Positions 24,611 to 33,120 of a DNA stretch of 64,000 bases are shown here, one piece after another. The notes below the pieces were generated by a model that worked only from the letters and a program-made list of their open reading frames with translations, did no database searches and was not told where the DNA came from. The stretch covers positions 124,001-188,000 of the forward strand of contig NZ_FRCN01000007.1 of the NCBI RefSeq assembly GCF_900142925.1. The letters are read 5' to 3'. Source of the DNA: Chitinophaga sp. CF418 (lineage in GTDB: Bacteria; Bacteroidota; Bacteroidia; Chitinophagales; Chitinophagaceae). The translations under genes and the position numbers were made by a program. Each line of letters opens with the position of its first letter. Position 1 is the stretch's first letter.

Positions 24611-24734
24611 GTTATGAAGAATTGAATTTTTGATTGTGTCAACTATCTGCAATTAACTTATAATCAGCATTTTATTATGCAGATAGATGAAGCATGCTCT
24701 ACCGCTTGCTATGGGTGATTGACCTCGTCAACTG

Positions 24735-25148
24735 TTACAGGATCAATACCAGCGTCCCTGAAATGATCAGTAAAGCACCGATCGCTGTTTTGATAGTCAG
24801 CGCTTCATGCAGGAATGCGACGGATAATACAATAGTCAGTGCAACACTCAGTTTGTCGACCGGCGCTACTTGCGATACTTTACCCATCTGCAATGCCTTG
24901 AAGTAAAAGATCCAGGACAGACCGGTAGCCATTCCTGATAAGATCAGGAAGATCAGGCTGAACTTTGAGAGATGTTGGAGGCCTTTACCCTCGCCCCGGA
25001 AAAATACGATGCCCCAGGCCATGATCAATATGATGATCGTCCGGATGGCCGTTGCCAGGTCGGAATTGACTCCCGACACCCCGATTTTGGCGAAGATAGC
25101 CGTCAGAGAAGCGAATAAAGCAGAGAGTAAAGCATATAACCACCACAT
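24735..25148 (-). CDS. EamA/DMT-family small transporter
   Basis: 137 residues with about five hydrophobic helices (WWLYALLSALFASLTAIFAK at the start, ALTIKTAIGALLIISGTLVLIL at the end). One EamA repeat only, the half-size DMT type that works as a dimer; PVDKLSVALTIVLSVAFLHE is the EamA signature. Likely inner-membrane metabolite exporter, substrate unknown. Twelve bases after the upstream GNAT gene. Confidence 0.88.
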   Translation of the reverse strand: MWWLYALLSALFASLTAIFAKIGVSGVNSDLATAIRTIIILIMAWGIVFFRGEGKGLQHLSKFSLIFLILSGMATGLSWIFYFKALQMGKVSQVAPVDKLSVALTIVLSVAFLHEALTIKTAIGALLIISGTLVLIL

Positions 25149-25160
25149 AATTAAAGTGTA

Positions 25161-25652
25161 TTAGTCAATCCTTTTGCCGAGAATATTCAGACTTCTTTCC
25201 ACGCCATCCAATACGGCAATGTTTGGCAGGTGCGCCCATTCCTTAAATCCCAGTTGTTCGAATAAACGCAGACTCGGAAGATTGTGTGCAAAGATGAATC
25301 CCAACAAGGTATGCACCCCGATGGACGGACATTGTTCCATCGCATGACGAAGGATGGTCTTGCCATACCCTTTGCCACGCTGGTCCTCATGTAGATAAAT
25401 GCTGATCTCGCATGTTCCGTCATACGCAGGCCGGCCATAGAAGGATTGGAAACTGGCCCATCCTACGGTAACGCCATTGTCTTCAACCATCCATAAAGGA
25501 CGTTTTTCGGGAGAATGTACATTGAACCAGTGAATACGGCTTTCAACGGTAACGGGCTCAGTATCAGCGGTTACCATACGGCCCGCAATAGTTGTGTTGT
25601 AAATAGCGACGATTTCTGGCAGGTCTTCCAGTGTTGCGTTCCTGTAAGTCAT
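25161..25652 (-). CDS. GNAT N-acetyltransferase, phosphinothricin-acetyltransferase type
   Basis: 163 residues. N-terminal YRNATLEDLPEIVAIYNTTI, EISIYLHEDQRGKGYGKTIL acetyl-CoA loop, LGFIFAHNLPSLRLFEQLGF C-terminus: the Pat/YncA/ArsN subgroup. Acetylates an amino-acid-like substrate; identity unknown. In one transcript with the EamA transporter, a pairing that would fit acetylation plus export. Confidence 0.88.
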   Translation of the reverse strand: MTYRNATLEDLPEIVAIYNTTIAGRMVTADTEPVTVESRIHWFNVHSPEKRPLWMVEDNGVTVGWASFQSFYGRPAYDGTCEISIYLHEDQRGKGYGKTILRHAMEQCPSIGVHTLLGFIFAHNLPSLRLFEQLGFKEWAHLPNIAVLDGVERSLNILGKRID

Positions 25653-25678
25653 TATGTTGTAATGAAGGTTAGTAGTTA

Positions 25679-25686
25679 CAAACGTA
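25679..25686 (-). promoter_or_regulatory. -7 promoter element of the GNAT/EamA pair
   Basis: Minus-strand TACGTTTG (TAnnTTTG) 27 bases before the GNAT start. Confidence 0.45.
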
Positions 25687-25720
25687 ATAAAAACAGGTAA
25701 TAAAGAGGGGATAAAATAAA

Positions 25721-25754
25721 CAGGAGGCCGGCTTTGAATATAAGCGGCCTCCTG
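25721..25754 (-). terminator. Rho-independent terminator after the 25773-27416 gene
   Basis: CAGGAGGCCG (25721-25730) and CGGCCTCCTG (25745-25754) are exact complements; on minus TTTATTTT follows. Confidence 0.85.
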
Positions 25755-25772
25755 CTTGTTATGTAGTGCCTC

Positions 25773-27416
25773 TTAGGGCTGTAACCAGATGATCTTTGTA
25801 TTTTTCCCGCCTTTTGCTATCTCGACCTGCATGGTGACATATATATTATTCGTCTGATCGTAATCTGAAATTGTAAAAGCAGCAAGTTTGTAGCTCTTTT
25901 TTCCGTTTTCAAATAGATACTGGCGGTCGGGTAAGGAATTCTTGCCATCTGCCAGGTAATAAAAGGCGTCACATTTGCTTACTCCCATAATAGTGATTTT
26001 TTTACCAGACTTCAGTTCGTCGATATTACGTTCTGTATCGTTCAGGAGTATATAGTTTTTATTGCCGGCGTTGAGATAACAGAACGATTTGAACTGTTGG
26101 CCTTCAAACAGCTGATTGCCGGTATAATCCCTCCGGGAATGATAAAAAGGTTCCAGCCAGGAGGGACTTAAGACCTGGTCTTTGGGAATAAGCGCAGACG
26201 TTTTCATGACGCCATCCCTGTTAAATGTTGATACAGCAACATCGCTGAGGATTACTGTATGTACTTCTTCCTGCTGTGGCAGGGTGTTATACGTAACCAC
26301 AGAAGATGCCAGTAGTTCATATACTATCGAAAATCCACCATCAGCATTGAGGAACAGGTTTTGAGGCATACCGAAATAAGGGTGGCCGTGGTCTTTATAA
26401 TAAAGCTTTTCACTTCTTTCGCTAGCTTCTGTGGGAGAGACATCGAATGTCTTTTCAATGTTCATAGTAGTAGGATTGGCAAATGCTGCGAAGGCCATGT
26501 ATTGCTTATTTTCCTGTTTTTCTCTGCCTTTTTTTCGCGTTTCGAGCTCCTCATCCATTAATGCAGAACCCAGCACGATCAATTTTCCCGTAACAGGATT
26601 ATGGCGGATAATACCCCCATCGATCTGGTGGCCTTTCATGATATCAGGTTCTGTGAGCGTTAATGTATGCTCATTTTTTTCAAGTTTCATCAGTACGAGA
26701 TGACCTTCCCTGTGATTTGTCGCATCGTTATGGTAATCTCCGTAGCCAAGGAGACCGACAGTTCCCCCGTTATAGACTACGAGGTCATGCAGTTGCAACA
26801 TGCTGTATTTATTATCAGCGGCTGTATAACTCGCCCTGCTGATCTCCTCATGCCGGTTATTATAGAGTATTACTTCGATCTGCGCATCACTCCAGGTTTC
26901 GTCTTTGTCGTGAGAAATGGCCACGGCATAATAATCGTTCAATGGGTCTTTGCGGACCAGGAACGGGTTACGCAGTGGATGGTACTTCGTAATTTGCTGT
27001 TTTCCTGCATCAGCGATCTTTTCCATTTTTGTCAGTTCGCCGGTAGTGGCGTTAATGATCATACGGAAGAGAGTGGGTTTCTTTTCTATTACTGCTGTAA
27101 TGAGCACGGTCAGGTCTCCATTGATTTCGAAGATACCGTTGACGGATTCGTGATCATAATTTCCGCCAGGTCGCGCCTGGATATGTTTTATGGCCGTTTG
27201 TACGTGTTCCTTATTGTAGATCTGTACTTCAATGCCTTCTTTCTGTTCGCGGTGAATATGCGTCAGTACGGTACCACCGTTTTTTAGCAATAATAATCTG
27301 CCAAATCCTTCTTCAGGTTCATTGAAGGCGGGACCTTCGGCTAATATCTTAAATTGTGCGGATGCGCACTGTTGAAATGAAAGTAGTAAAATAATGAGTT
27401 GTAAAGTTCTTTTCAT
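25773..27416 (-). CDS. Large secreted hypothetical protein
   Basis: 547 residues with a signal peptide (LQLIILLLSFQQCASAQ). Repeated beta-strand pattern with NNG/DGG turns (LLLKNGGTVLTHIHREQK, VVYNGGTVGLLGYGDYH, FLNADGGFSIVYELLAS) suggests a beta-propeller-like fold. No catalytic motif seen. Eleven bases after the upstream 237-residue gene, so the two are one operon; both have signals and no known relatives that I can name. Confidence 0.7.
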   Translation of the reverse strand: MKRTLQLIILLLSFQQCASAQFKILAEGPAFNEPEEGFGRLLLLKNGGTVLTHIHREQKEGIEVQIYNKEHVQTAIKHIQARPGGNYDHESVNGIFEINGDLTVLITAVIEKKPTLFRMIINATTGELTKMEKIADAGKQQITKYHPLRNPFLVRKDPLNDYYAVAISHDKDETWSDAQIEVILYNNRHEEISRASYTAADNKYSMLQLHDLVVYNGGTVGLLGYGDYHNDATNHREGHLVLMKLEKNEHTLTLTEPDIMKGHQIDGGIIRHNPVTGKLIVLGSALMDEELETRKKGREKQENKQYMAFAAFANPTTMNIEKTFDVSPTEASERSEKLYYKDHGHPYFGMPQNLFLNADGGFSIVYELLASSVVTYNTLPQQEEVHTVILSDVAVSTFNRDGVMKTSALIPKDQVLSPSWLEPFYHSRRDYTGNQLFEGQQFKSFCYLNAGNKNYILLNDTERNIDELKSGKKITIMGVSKCDAFYYLADGKNSLPDRQYLFENGKKSYKLAAFTISDYDQTNNIYVTMQVEIAKGGKNTKIIWLQP

Positions 27417-27427
27417 TTGAATATTAA

Positions 27428-28141
27428 TTACTGATTAACAGGTACTAACGCAGCACTGTCGGCATTAATGGCCTTACTCACCGTACTGTCAGCTTTTATC
27501 GGTTTATAATACTGCTTGTTATAGATCTCCAGAGATTGCTCCAGGTGCTTTTTTGCCTTTTCGCTGTGATAGTGGCTAAGAGCGAAGCCGGCATATGCAA
27601 CGGCCAGGCCGGGCACTATACGTATGATGCCTTGCAAAAGAGATGTTGAATAGTTTGAATCTTCATCATCGCTTTTGGTGACTGCGGAATACAATCCAAC
27701 TGCTGTAGCAACAGTGCCAATGCCCACCAACGTCCAGCCCTGAACCGCTCCGCGTCTACGCTGTTGGTTCATCAGTGTTAGCTGTTCGTTTGCTAGTGGC
27801 GCTTTTGTATAATAGGGTCTGAGCATATTGGCACGTTTGTCCAACCGTTTAAGTTCTCCGCCATTAACGCGGATATAAGGTACCTTAATTGAAGAGGAGG
27901 TTGGTGCCTGGTAACCCGGTAGAGAAGGATTTGCACCTGAAAGGCGGTAGCCTGAAGAGCTGTAACTTGCGCCGGTGTAGCTCACAGTTTCTTTCTGATA
28001 CACCAGCTCCAGTTTGGTAAAATTGACGGCTTTTTTAGATTTGAAAGAAATGTGCTTAGTGGTTGATGAATCTGTTTGTGCCTGAACAGATAATGAAAAT
28101 GATAGGCATAGCAATGCCATCAGCGTGCTGTGGATCTGCAT
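27428..28141 (-). CDS. Exported membrane-associated hypothetical protein
   Basis: 237 residues. Signal peptide ending SVQAQ, then a beta-rich part (YQKETVSYTGASYSSSGYRL), two hydrophobic helices (WTLVGIGTVATAVGLYSA and IVPGLAVAYAGFALS) and a charged C-terminus with HYHSEKAKKHLEQSLEIYNK. Family not recognised. Upstream partner of the 547-residue protein. Confidence 0.65.
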   Translation of the reverse strand: MQIHSTLMALLCLSFSLSVQAQTDSSTTKHISFKSKKAVNFTKLELVYQKETVSYTGASYSSSGYRLSGANPSLPGYQAPTSSSIKVPYIRVNGGELKRLDKRANMLRPYYTKAPLANEQLTLMNQQRRRGAVQGWTLVGIGTVATAVGLYSAVTKSDDEDSNYSTSLLQGIIRIVPGLAVAYAGFALSHYHSEKAKKHLEQSLEIYNKQYYKPIKADSTVSKAINADSAALVPVNQ

Positions 28142-28268
28142 AAAAATAGATTAGGTATAAGGAAGCGCGAAGATAATACTCAGTTAGATATTGTAAGAAA
28201 TTATATTATTATGGGGTTGATTTATATAGTATCTTATCTTCTTTTTATCATGATAATAATTAGAATAC

Positions 28269-28823
28269 TCAAAATTGCATATCATACCTGTAATCTCTCT
28301 GCAGCAGGCTATAAATAAACGCATCCACGAACTTCCCCTTCTGAAAGAACGCCTGTCTTACCTTTCCTTCCTGTTCAAATCCCAGTCTTTCGAGCAGTTG
28401 ACGGGAATGGGTATTGGCAGGATCGACGAACGCCTCGATCCTGTTTATCTGTAAGTCCTCAAATCCGTATTGCATGAGGCGGTGTATACAGTTGGTCATA
28501 ATACCCTTGCCCCAGTAGGAGGGTAACAGATCATATCCCATTTCCATTTTATAATGCGTCCTGTTTATGTGATGAAAGCCACAGGTACCGATCAGCTCAT
28601 TATGCCCATTGAGGGTTATGGCCCAGCGCATACCTTCACCACGGGCTAGTTTATCGCGGAAGAACGCGATAAGTTGTACCGCTTCTGAGACATTGACAAA
28701 ACGTTCAATGTCCATAAAGCGCACCACTTTCTCCTGAGAGAACAGGCTGAATAGCGCGGCAATATCTTTTTCATCTATGGCCCGCAGACTGATGTTGCCG
28801 GTCGTAAGCGTGGGTATTTCCAT
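28269..28823 (-). CDS. GNAT N-acetyltransferase, RimJ/RimL type
   Basis: 184 residues. ISLRAIDEKDIAALFSLF start, MEMGYDLLPSYWGKGIMTNC acetyl-CoA loop, INRIEAFVDPANTHSRQLLE as in RimJ/RimL/Acetyltransf_3. Target unknown. Nine bases after the AI-2E transporter gene. Confidence 0.88.
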   Translation of the reverse strand: MEIPTLTTGNISLRAIDEKDIAALFSLFSQEKVVRFMDIERFVNVSEAVQLIAFFRDKLARGEGMRWAITLNGHNELIGTCGFHHINRTHYKMEMGYDLLPSYWGKGIMTNCIHRLMQYGFEDLQINRIEAFVDPANTHSRQLLERLGFEQEGKVRQAFFQKGKFVDAFIYSLLQRDYRYDMQF

Positions 28824-28832
28824 CTTTACGGT

Positions 28833-29939
28833 TTATTCACTGACAGGGCCGGGCTCAGGTCCTTTTGGGAGCGCCGGTTTCTTTTTTCCTTTCATTGTTA
28901 CGTCGCCCAGCAGAATAGCCCAGGGCTCCATATATTCTATATGTTCGAAAATGATCTTCAGGATGGCGATAAATGGAATAGCGAGGAACATGCCGGGAAC
29001 ACCCCAGATGAGGTTACCGAGCACTACCCCCAGGATGGTAACCAGGGCATTGATCTTCACTTTGGATCCCATAATGCGGGGCAGGAGGATATTACTATCC
29101 AGGAAGTGCACTATCAGCAGACCGCCGCCCACCTGTATAGTGGTTGCCAGCGAACTGTTGGTCAGCGTCAGTATCATACAAATGACAGTAGCAATATAGA
29201 TACCCAGGTACGGAATAAGATTGAACAGGGCGGCCATGATACCCAGTAGGGGAGCGTATTTGATGCCCAGTATCCAGAACATGGTACAGTTTACAATGGC
29301 CACGACAATCGTTTCTATCATCAAACCGGTTACATACCCTTTGATGATGTACCGGGTTTGCACTACCACATTGAGGAGCTTATCGCGGTGTTTTCCCCTG
29401 AACAGCTTTATGAGAAAAGTAATGATGAGGGAACGGTAAAGCAGGAGAAAGAAAGAATATAACAGTACAAAGACGATGAAAATCAGGAGTGAGGACAGCG
29501 AAAGAAGGGTACTGCTGATAAACGAGGTAGCAGAGCCCAGTGTACCCATCGCCATCTGTTCCAGGTAATCCATCTGCTGCGTGGAATCAATATGGAATCT
29601 GACGTTTATCCATGATTGTAACGAATTCAACTGGTCTAGTAACTGCTTCTGCAGATGCGGGAAATCTGCCACAAAAGCACCCATTTGTGTGCCCAGTAAC
29701 ATCAACACACCCACCAGCGCGGCCACAAAAAGCATGACAACGGTAAAGGCGGCGGCTCCCCGTGAAAAACGCCACTTCTCCAGCTGACTGGCAATAGGCA
29801 GCAGCATAATAGCTACCAGCGTGGCAAAAGCAAGAGGAATGATCAATGTATGACCCACACGGGCAATATAAATAACCAGTATAATACATAGTAGGGTACA
29901 TGCCAGCCTGGCGTTGAATGGCAGCTTCACTTCGTTCAT
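28833..29939 (-). CDS. AI-2E family transporter
   Basis: 368 residues from the ATG at 29939 (a TTG 21 bases upstream also reads in frame). Eight or so membrane helices, with the family's LFNLIPYLGIYIATV, GGLLIVHFLDSNILLPRIMG and GVPGMFLAIPFIAILKII motifs (TqsA/YdiK/PerM superfamily). Export or permeation role in the inner membrane; substrate not readable. Confidence 0.92.
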   Translation of the reverse strand: MNEVKLPFNARLACTLLCIILVIYIARVGHTLIIPLAFATLVAIMLLPIASQLEKWRFSRGAAAFTVVMLFVAALVGVLMLLGTQMGAFVADFPHLQKQLLDQLNSLQSWINVRFHIDSTQQMDYLEQMAMGTLGSATSFISSTLLSLSSLLIFIVFVLLYSFFLLLYRSLIITFLIKLFRGKHRDKLLNVVVQTRYIIKGYVTGLMIETIVVAIVNCTMFWILGIKYAPLLGIMAALFNLIPYLGIYIATVICMILTLTNSSLATTIQVGGGLLIVHFLDSNILLPRIMGSKVKINALVTILGVVLGNLIWGVPGMFLAIPFIAILKIIFEHIEYMEPWAILLGDVTMKGKKKPALPKGPEPGPVSE

Positions 29940-29957
29940 GGACAGTCTTATTTCCCT

Positions 29958-29965
29958 CAAATATA
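29958..29965 (-). promoter_or_regulatory. -7 promoter element of the AI-2E transporter
   Basis: Minus-strand TATATTTG (TAnnTTTG) 18 bases before the ATG at 29939. Confidence 0.4.
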
Positions 29966-29995
29966 TATTTTAAAGAGGGAAAAGGAGAAAGGGAT

Positions 29996-30922
29996 TTACA
30001 ACAACTGTCTGAGATGTGGAATATAGATTACGCAGGAATTAGGGGCCAGCAGTGATATAAAAAAGTGGGTACCGCTCATCTTAAACACACCTTCTTTCAC
30101 GTATCTGTCTATGAACTCATACATCGGAATACCTGCTGTCGCAAAATCCGTTGGCACGGGCAACGTAATATAATGTCCTCCCGGGATGCGTTTGGCCATG
30201 AGTCTCTCGGCAATCACCGTTTGCATGAACAGTGGGGTAATATCCTTATTTGGGATGAGGATACCGGCATACATGCTCATTTTTTCATAGTCCGTTACAG
30301 GCACAGAATCCAGTGTGCTGGTGATGATCTTTGCACCGGACAGGTTCAGGGCCGCGATAATATTGCGCATCCGCTGTTCTTCCCGGGTCATTTTCATAAT
30401 CATCTGGGCAATCGGATCCTGCCCACGGGATAACAGGGAATAGAACAGTGTGCTGTCAGGCAGCTGATCTGTCTCGGTCATTTCGAAACTGAACAAAGGG
30501 GTGATGGAATGCCCCTTTTTGTCGAAGGCCTGTACAATCACATCTACCATTTCGAGGGTACGCTTTTCGTTTGGCAGGATGTCGATCTTCCTGAAACTAC
30601 GGGGACTCCTGTTGAAATACTGGGTGAAAGCCTTAGTATAGGCCGCAACGGTAGCATAACCGGTACGGTCGCCGATCTCGCTGATATTATAGCCGCTATG
30701 CCTGAGCAGGCCGGCTGATAATTCCAGACGGTGGCGCTTCACGTACTGCCAGTAAGGTTCACCTGTCACGGTGGTAAAACTGTGATAGAAGTAAGAGTAG
30801 GAGATCCCAAGCCATTCTGAAACATCCTTCATCTCGAACGACTCAGAAATATGATCATCTGCGAAACAGAGTGCTTTAATTGCCATCAGCTCCATTTCAT
30901 GGGCCGCAGGGTTGAAATTCAT
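29996..30922 (-). CDS. AraC-family regulator with C-terminal ligand-binding domain
   Basis: 308 residues. Unusually the two AraC helix-turn-helices are N-terminal (DVSEWLGISYSYFYHSFTTV at 28-47 and ISEIGDRTGYATVAAYTKAF around 80-99, PRSFRK end). The rest (140-300) looks like a GyrI/SOUL-like effector-binding fold. Target unknown; it lies alone before a 378-base gap. Confidence 0.85.
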   Translation of the reverse strand: MNFNPAAHEMELMAIKALCFADDHISESFEMKDVSEWLGISYSYFYHSFTTVTGEPYWQYVKRHRLELSAGLLRHSGYNISEIGDRTGYATVAAYTKAFTQYFNRSPRSFRKIDILPNEKRTLEMVDVIVQAFDKKGHSITPLFSFEMTETDQLPDSTLFYSLLSRGQDPIAQMIMKMTREEQRMRNIIAALNLSGAKIITSTLDSVPVTDYEKMSMYAGILIPNKDITPLFMQTVIAERLMAKRIPGGHYITLPVPTDFATAGIPMYEFIDRYVKEGVFKMSGTHFFISLLAPNSCVIYIPHLRQLL

Positions 30923-31300
30923 AGTTAATTCTAATTTGAGGTGTTAAATGGTCTACGAAGGTTTTTCTAACGTTTCTCTGCGCTACGATACTTTATCAAT
31001 AATTCACATATTAGATATTTAGCTAAGTGATTGCTACCGAATTTAAGATTTTGGTAGTAGATAATAAAAAACGTTTTAATGACAAACGTTTAATTGAGTA
31101 CATTTTGTGTAGAAGAAAGGAAAAGTGTTAGATTTGCGGCCGTCGTTTTGGAGAATATTTAACAATTTTTATCTATTTCCGACGTTAGAGTTATTATTAG
31201 TACAATTATTGCAATCTTTCCCTGTTTACCCTTTATGCCTGCTGAAGTACTCCGGAATATTCTCCGGTGATAAACACGATCTTTAAATCAATCCCCTTAA
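30923..31300. other. Divergent intergenic region
   Basis: 378 AT-rich bases between the AraC regulator and the DUF6089 gene. It holds two imperfect direct copies of AAACGTTTAAT (31070-31095) and the promoter at 31104-31136. No gene seen. Confidence 0.6.
31104..31136 (+). promoter_or_regulatory. Bacteroidota promoter of the DUF6089 gene
   Basis: TTTG at 31104-31107, 21-base spacer, TAGATTTG at 31129-31136: a full -33/-7 match. It predicts a leader of about 160 bases. Confidence 0.6.
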
Positions 31301-31303
31301 TTG

Positions 31304-32218
31304 ATGCCAAATCTAATTTTATTGAAGAATTGCCTGCCGTGTGCTGTATGGAAGAGAGTTGTTGTTGTTTTATTGATCTGTGCCCCATTCAAAGGCTTTA
31401 GTCAATACTGGCAGGCCGGAGGTTTTCTTGGTACTTCCAACTATAGCGGTGATCTCGTGCAACAGCGGGTGGACCTGAAGTATACCCGGTATTCCATCGG
31501 TGCTTTTGTGAAGCGTGATGTGAACCGTTATCTCACCTTCAGGGCAGGATTGACCTATGGCAGGATCGCCGGGGCTGATAGCACCAACACCGACACCATG
31601 CTGCTGAGGCGTAATCTCAGTTTCCGTTCCCCGATCTTCGAAGCACAGCTGGGGGCGGAGTTCAACTTCCTGGATCTGGATGAGAAACGTATCACGCCAT
31701 ATATCTTTGGAAGTGTAGCGCTTTTCAGTTTTTATCCAACCACTAAAGATGCCCAGGGAAATACTGTTAAACTGCGGCCCCTTAGTACGGAAGGGCAGGG
31801 AATGGCGCAATATCCTACGCGTAAACAGTATAATCTCCGTCAGATCTCCATTCCATTTGGCGCCGGTGTCAAACTATTACTTACTGACAACTGGATCGCA
31901 GGTTTTGAAATCGGCCTTCGTAAGACGTTTACCGACTACCTGGATGACGTAAGCCTTACTTATGTTGACAGGAATACCTTATTAAGATCCCACGGTTCCA
32001 AAGCTGTAGATTTTGCTTATCGGGGTGATGAAGTAACCGGAGGACATGTTGCACCAGGTACTTATCCGGCTGATGGCACTCAGCGTGGGTCTGACAAGTA
32101 TAACGACTGGTATGTCTTTACCGGATTTACGCTCAGCTATCGCTTTGGCGGCGGTAGTGGCGGGTATGGACCTAATCGCTGGAGAAAGCAGAAGGTGTCT
32201 AACTGTCCAAGGTTTTAA
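31304..32218 (+). CDS. DUF6089-type outer-membrane beta-barrel protein
   Basis: 304 residues from the ATG at 31304 (the codon before it is TTG). N-terminal signal (VVVVLLICAPFKGFSQ). YWQAGGFLGTSNYSGDL and YSIGAFVKRDVNRYLTFRAG are the DUF6089 signature; alternating aromatic strands and the terminal FTGFTLSYRFG are those of an eight-stranded outer-membrane barrel. Function unknown; widespread single gene in Bacteroidota. Confidence 0.85.
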   Translation: MPNLILLKNCLPCAVWKRVVVVLLICAPFKGFSQYWQAGGFLGTSNYSGDLVQQRVDLKYTRYSIGAFVKRDVNRYLTFRAGLTYGRIAGADSTNTDTMLLRRNLSFRSPIFEAQLGAEFNFLDLDEKRITPYIFGSVALFSFYPTTKDAQGNTVKLRPLSTEGQGMAQYPTRKQYNLRQISIPFGAGVKLLLTDNWIAGFEIGLRKTFTDYLDDVSLTYVDRNTLLRSHGSKAVDFAYRGDEVTGGHVAPGTYPADGTQRGSDKYNDWYVFTGFTLSYRFGGGSGGYGPNRWRKQKVSNCPRF

Positions 32219-32551
32219 TTTATTATGTATAATGAGAAGGAGCGATGGGTTATCTGTCGCTCCTTTTTTGTTTTGAGTTGGATGCTCGTTTTGATGCCGG
32301 AGCAAAATACTCAGCTAACTACTTAATACCCTGTTGCCTGAAACATAAAAATATTTTTTGGCATGCTTCTTGAATTTTATTCACCAGACAGAACAAAACA
32401 ACTGTCAGAACCGAAACCACATACTATACATTAAAAAATACCGTTTAATAAAGCAAAGCGAACACCATCATCTTTATTCAACAAATTATTATTTCTTAAC
32501 AAAGAGAACTATTCCAATCTTTATTTTTTCCAACAACAAAACGACAACAGT
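32219..32551. other. Intergenic region
   Basis: 333 bases: a terminator at the left, then AT-rich sequence without a clear promoter match or gene. Confidence 0.6.
32237..32270 (+). terminator. Rho-independent terminator of the DUF6089 gene
   Basis: AAGGAGCGA (32237-32245) pairs with TCGCTCCTT (32257-32265), then T's. Confidence 0.9.
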
Positions 32552-32884
32552 ATGAAACAGATAGTATTATTATTACTGCTGATAGGGGGAGGTATATTCA
32601 GTGCACAGGCTCAGGGAAAAAGAGGTCATGGTCATCATCGTGATTACGACGACGACTATCGCGGAAGGAGCTACAGAGTACATCATGGCCGTTGGGATGA
32701 TTGCAACAGAGATTACAGAGGCGCTTACTACAGCTGCCGCCCCGCACCAGCTCCGGTTGTCTATGTGGAACCAGCACCAGTAGTATATGTGCCCGCCCCT
32801 CCACCACCTCCATGTCCAAGAGTAGTATACCAGCGCTCTCCCAAAGTAGTAATAGCTACTGGTCCTATTGTGATCGGATTGTAA
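32552..32884 (+). CDS. Small secreted His/Tyr/Pro-rich protein
   Basis: 110 residues. Signal peptide (VLLLLLIGGGIFSAQAQ). Mature part: a basic/acidic His-Tyr-Asp-Arg stretch (HGHHRDYDDDYRGRSYRVHH), two cysteines, then Pro/Val repeats (APAPVVYVEPAPVVYVPAPP). Composition suggests metal or surface binding but nothing proves it. No relative I can name. Confidence 0.6.
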   Translation: MKQIVLLLLLIGGGIFSAQAQGKRGHGHHRDYDDDYRGRSYRVHHGRWDDCNRDYRGAYYSCRPAPAPVVYVEPAPVVYVPAPPPPPCPRVVYQRSPKVVIATGPIVIGL

Positions 32885-33045
32885 GATAATATTCCATACG
32901 CCGGAACCGTGATCAGATACGTTTTTGCCAGCGCCGGTTTCCTGCAGGAAAGCAGCCAATCGGGTGATAAGCAAAACAGTGGCCCGGGAAAGCAAGTTTC
33001 CCGGCACCGGACAAAGCCTCCGGTCTGAGCCGGCCAGCGGAATTA

Positions 33046-33100
33046 CGAATGACGAATTATGATTGTGTGTATCTTTGCACCGATTGTAATTCGTCATTCG
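33046..33100 (+). promoter_or_regulatory. Promoter of ubiD framed by a 14-bp inverted repeat
   Basis: TATCTTTG (33070-33077) is a TAnnTTTG box 43 bases before the ubiD start. CGAATGACGAATTA (33046-33059) and its exact complement TAATTCGTCATTCG (33087-33100) lie on either side, so the arms bracket the -7 box and the start of the transcript. Confidence 0.55.
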
Positions 33101-33120
33101 CATTTATCGCAATTAGAAAT

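Larger units (their letters stand above)
23034..24734. other. Gene-poor repeat island
   Basis: 1.7 kb with no confident gene. In order it holds a terminator, an interspersed repeat, a possible C-terminal fragment, an 11-bp satellite, a GC-rich stretch with repeated CCCGGG/GACGGA words (23545-23585), an AT-rich 250-base part, the inverted second repeat copy, a palindrome of 22-bp units and a minus-strand terminator. A weak 93-codon frame (23529-23810, GTG start) spans the satellite edge and is not convincing. Confidence 0.7.

Noticed and set aside
28130..28318. Small hydrophobic plus-strand frame
   Set aside because: Overlaps the starts and ends of two minus-strand genes and has no conserved pattern.
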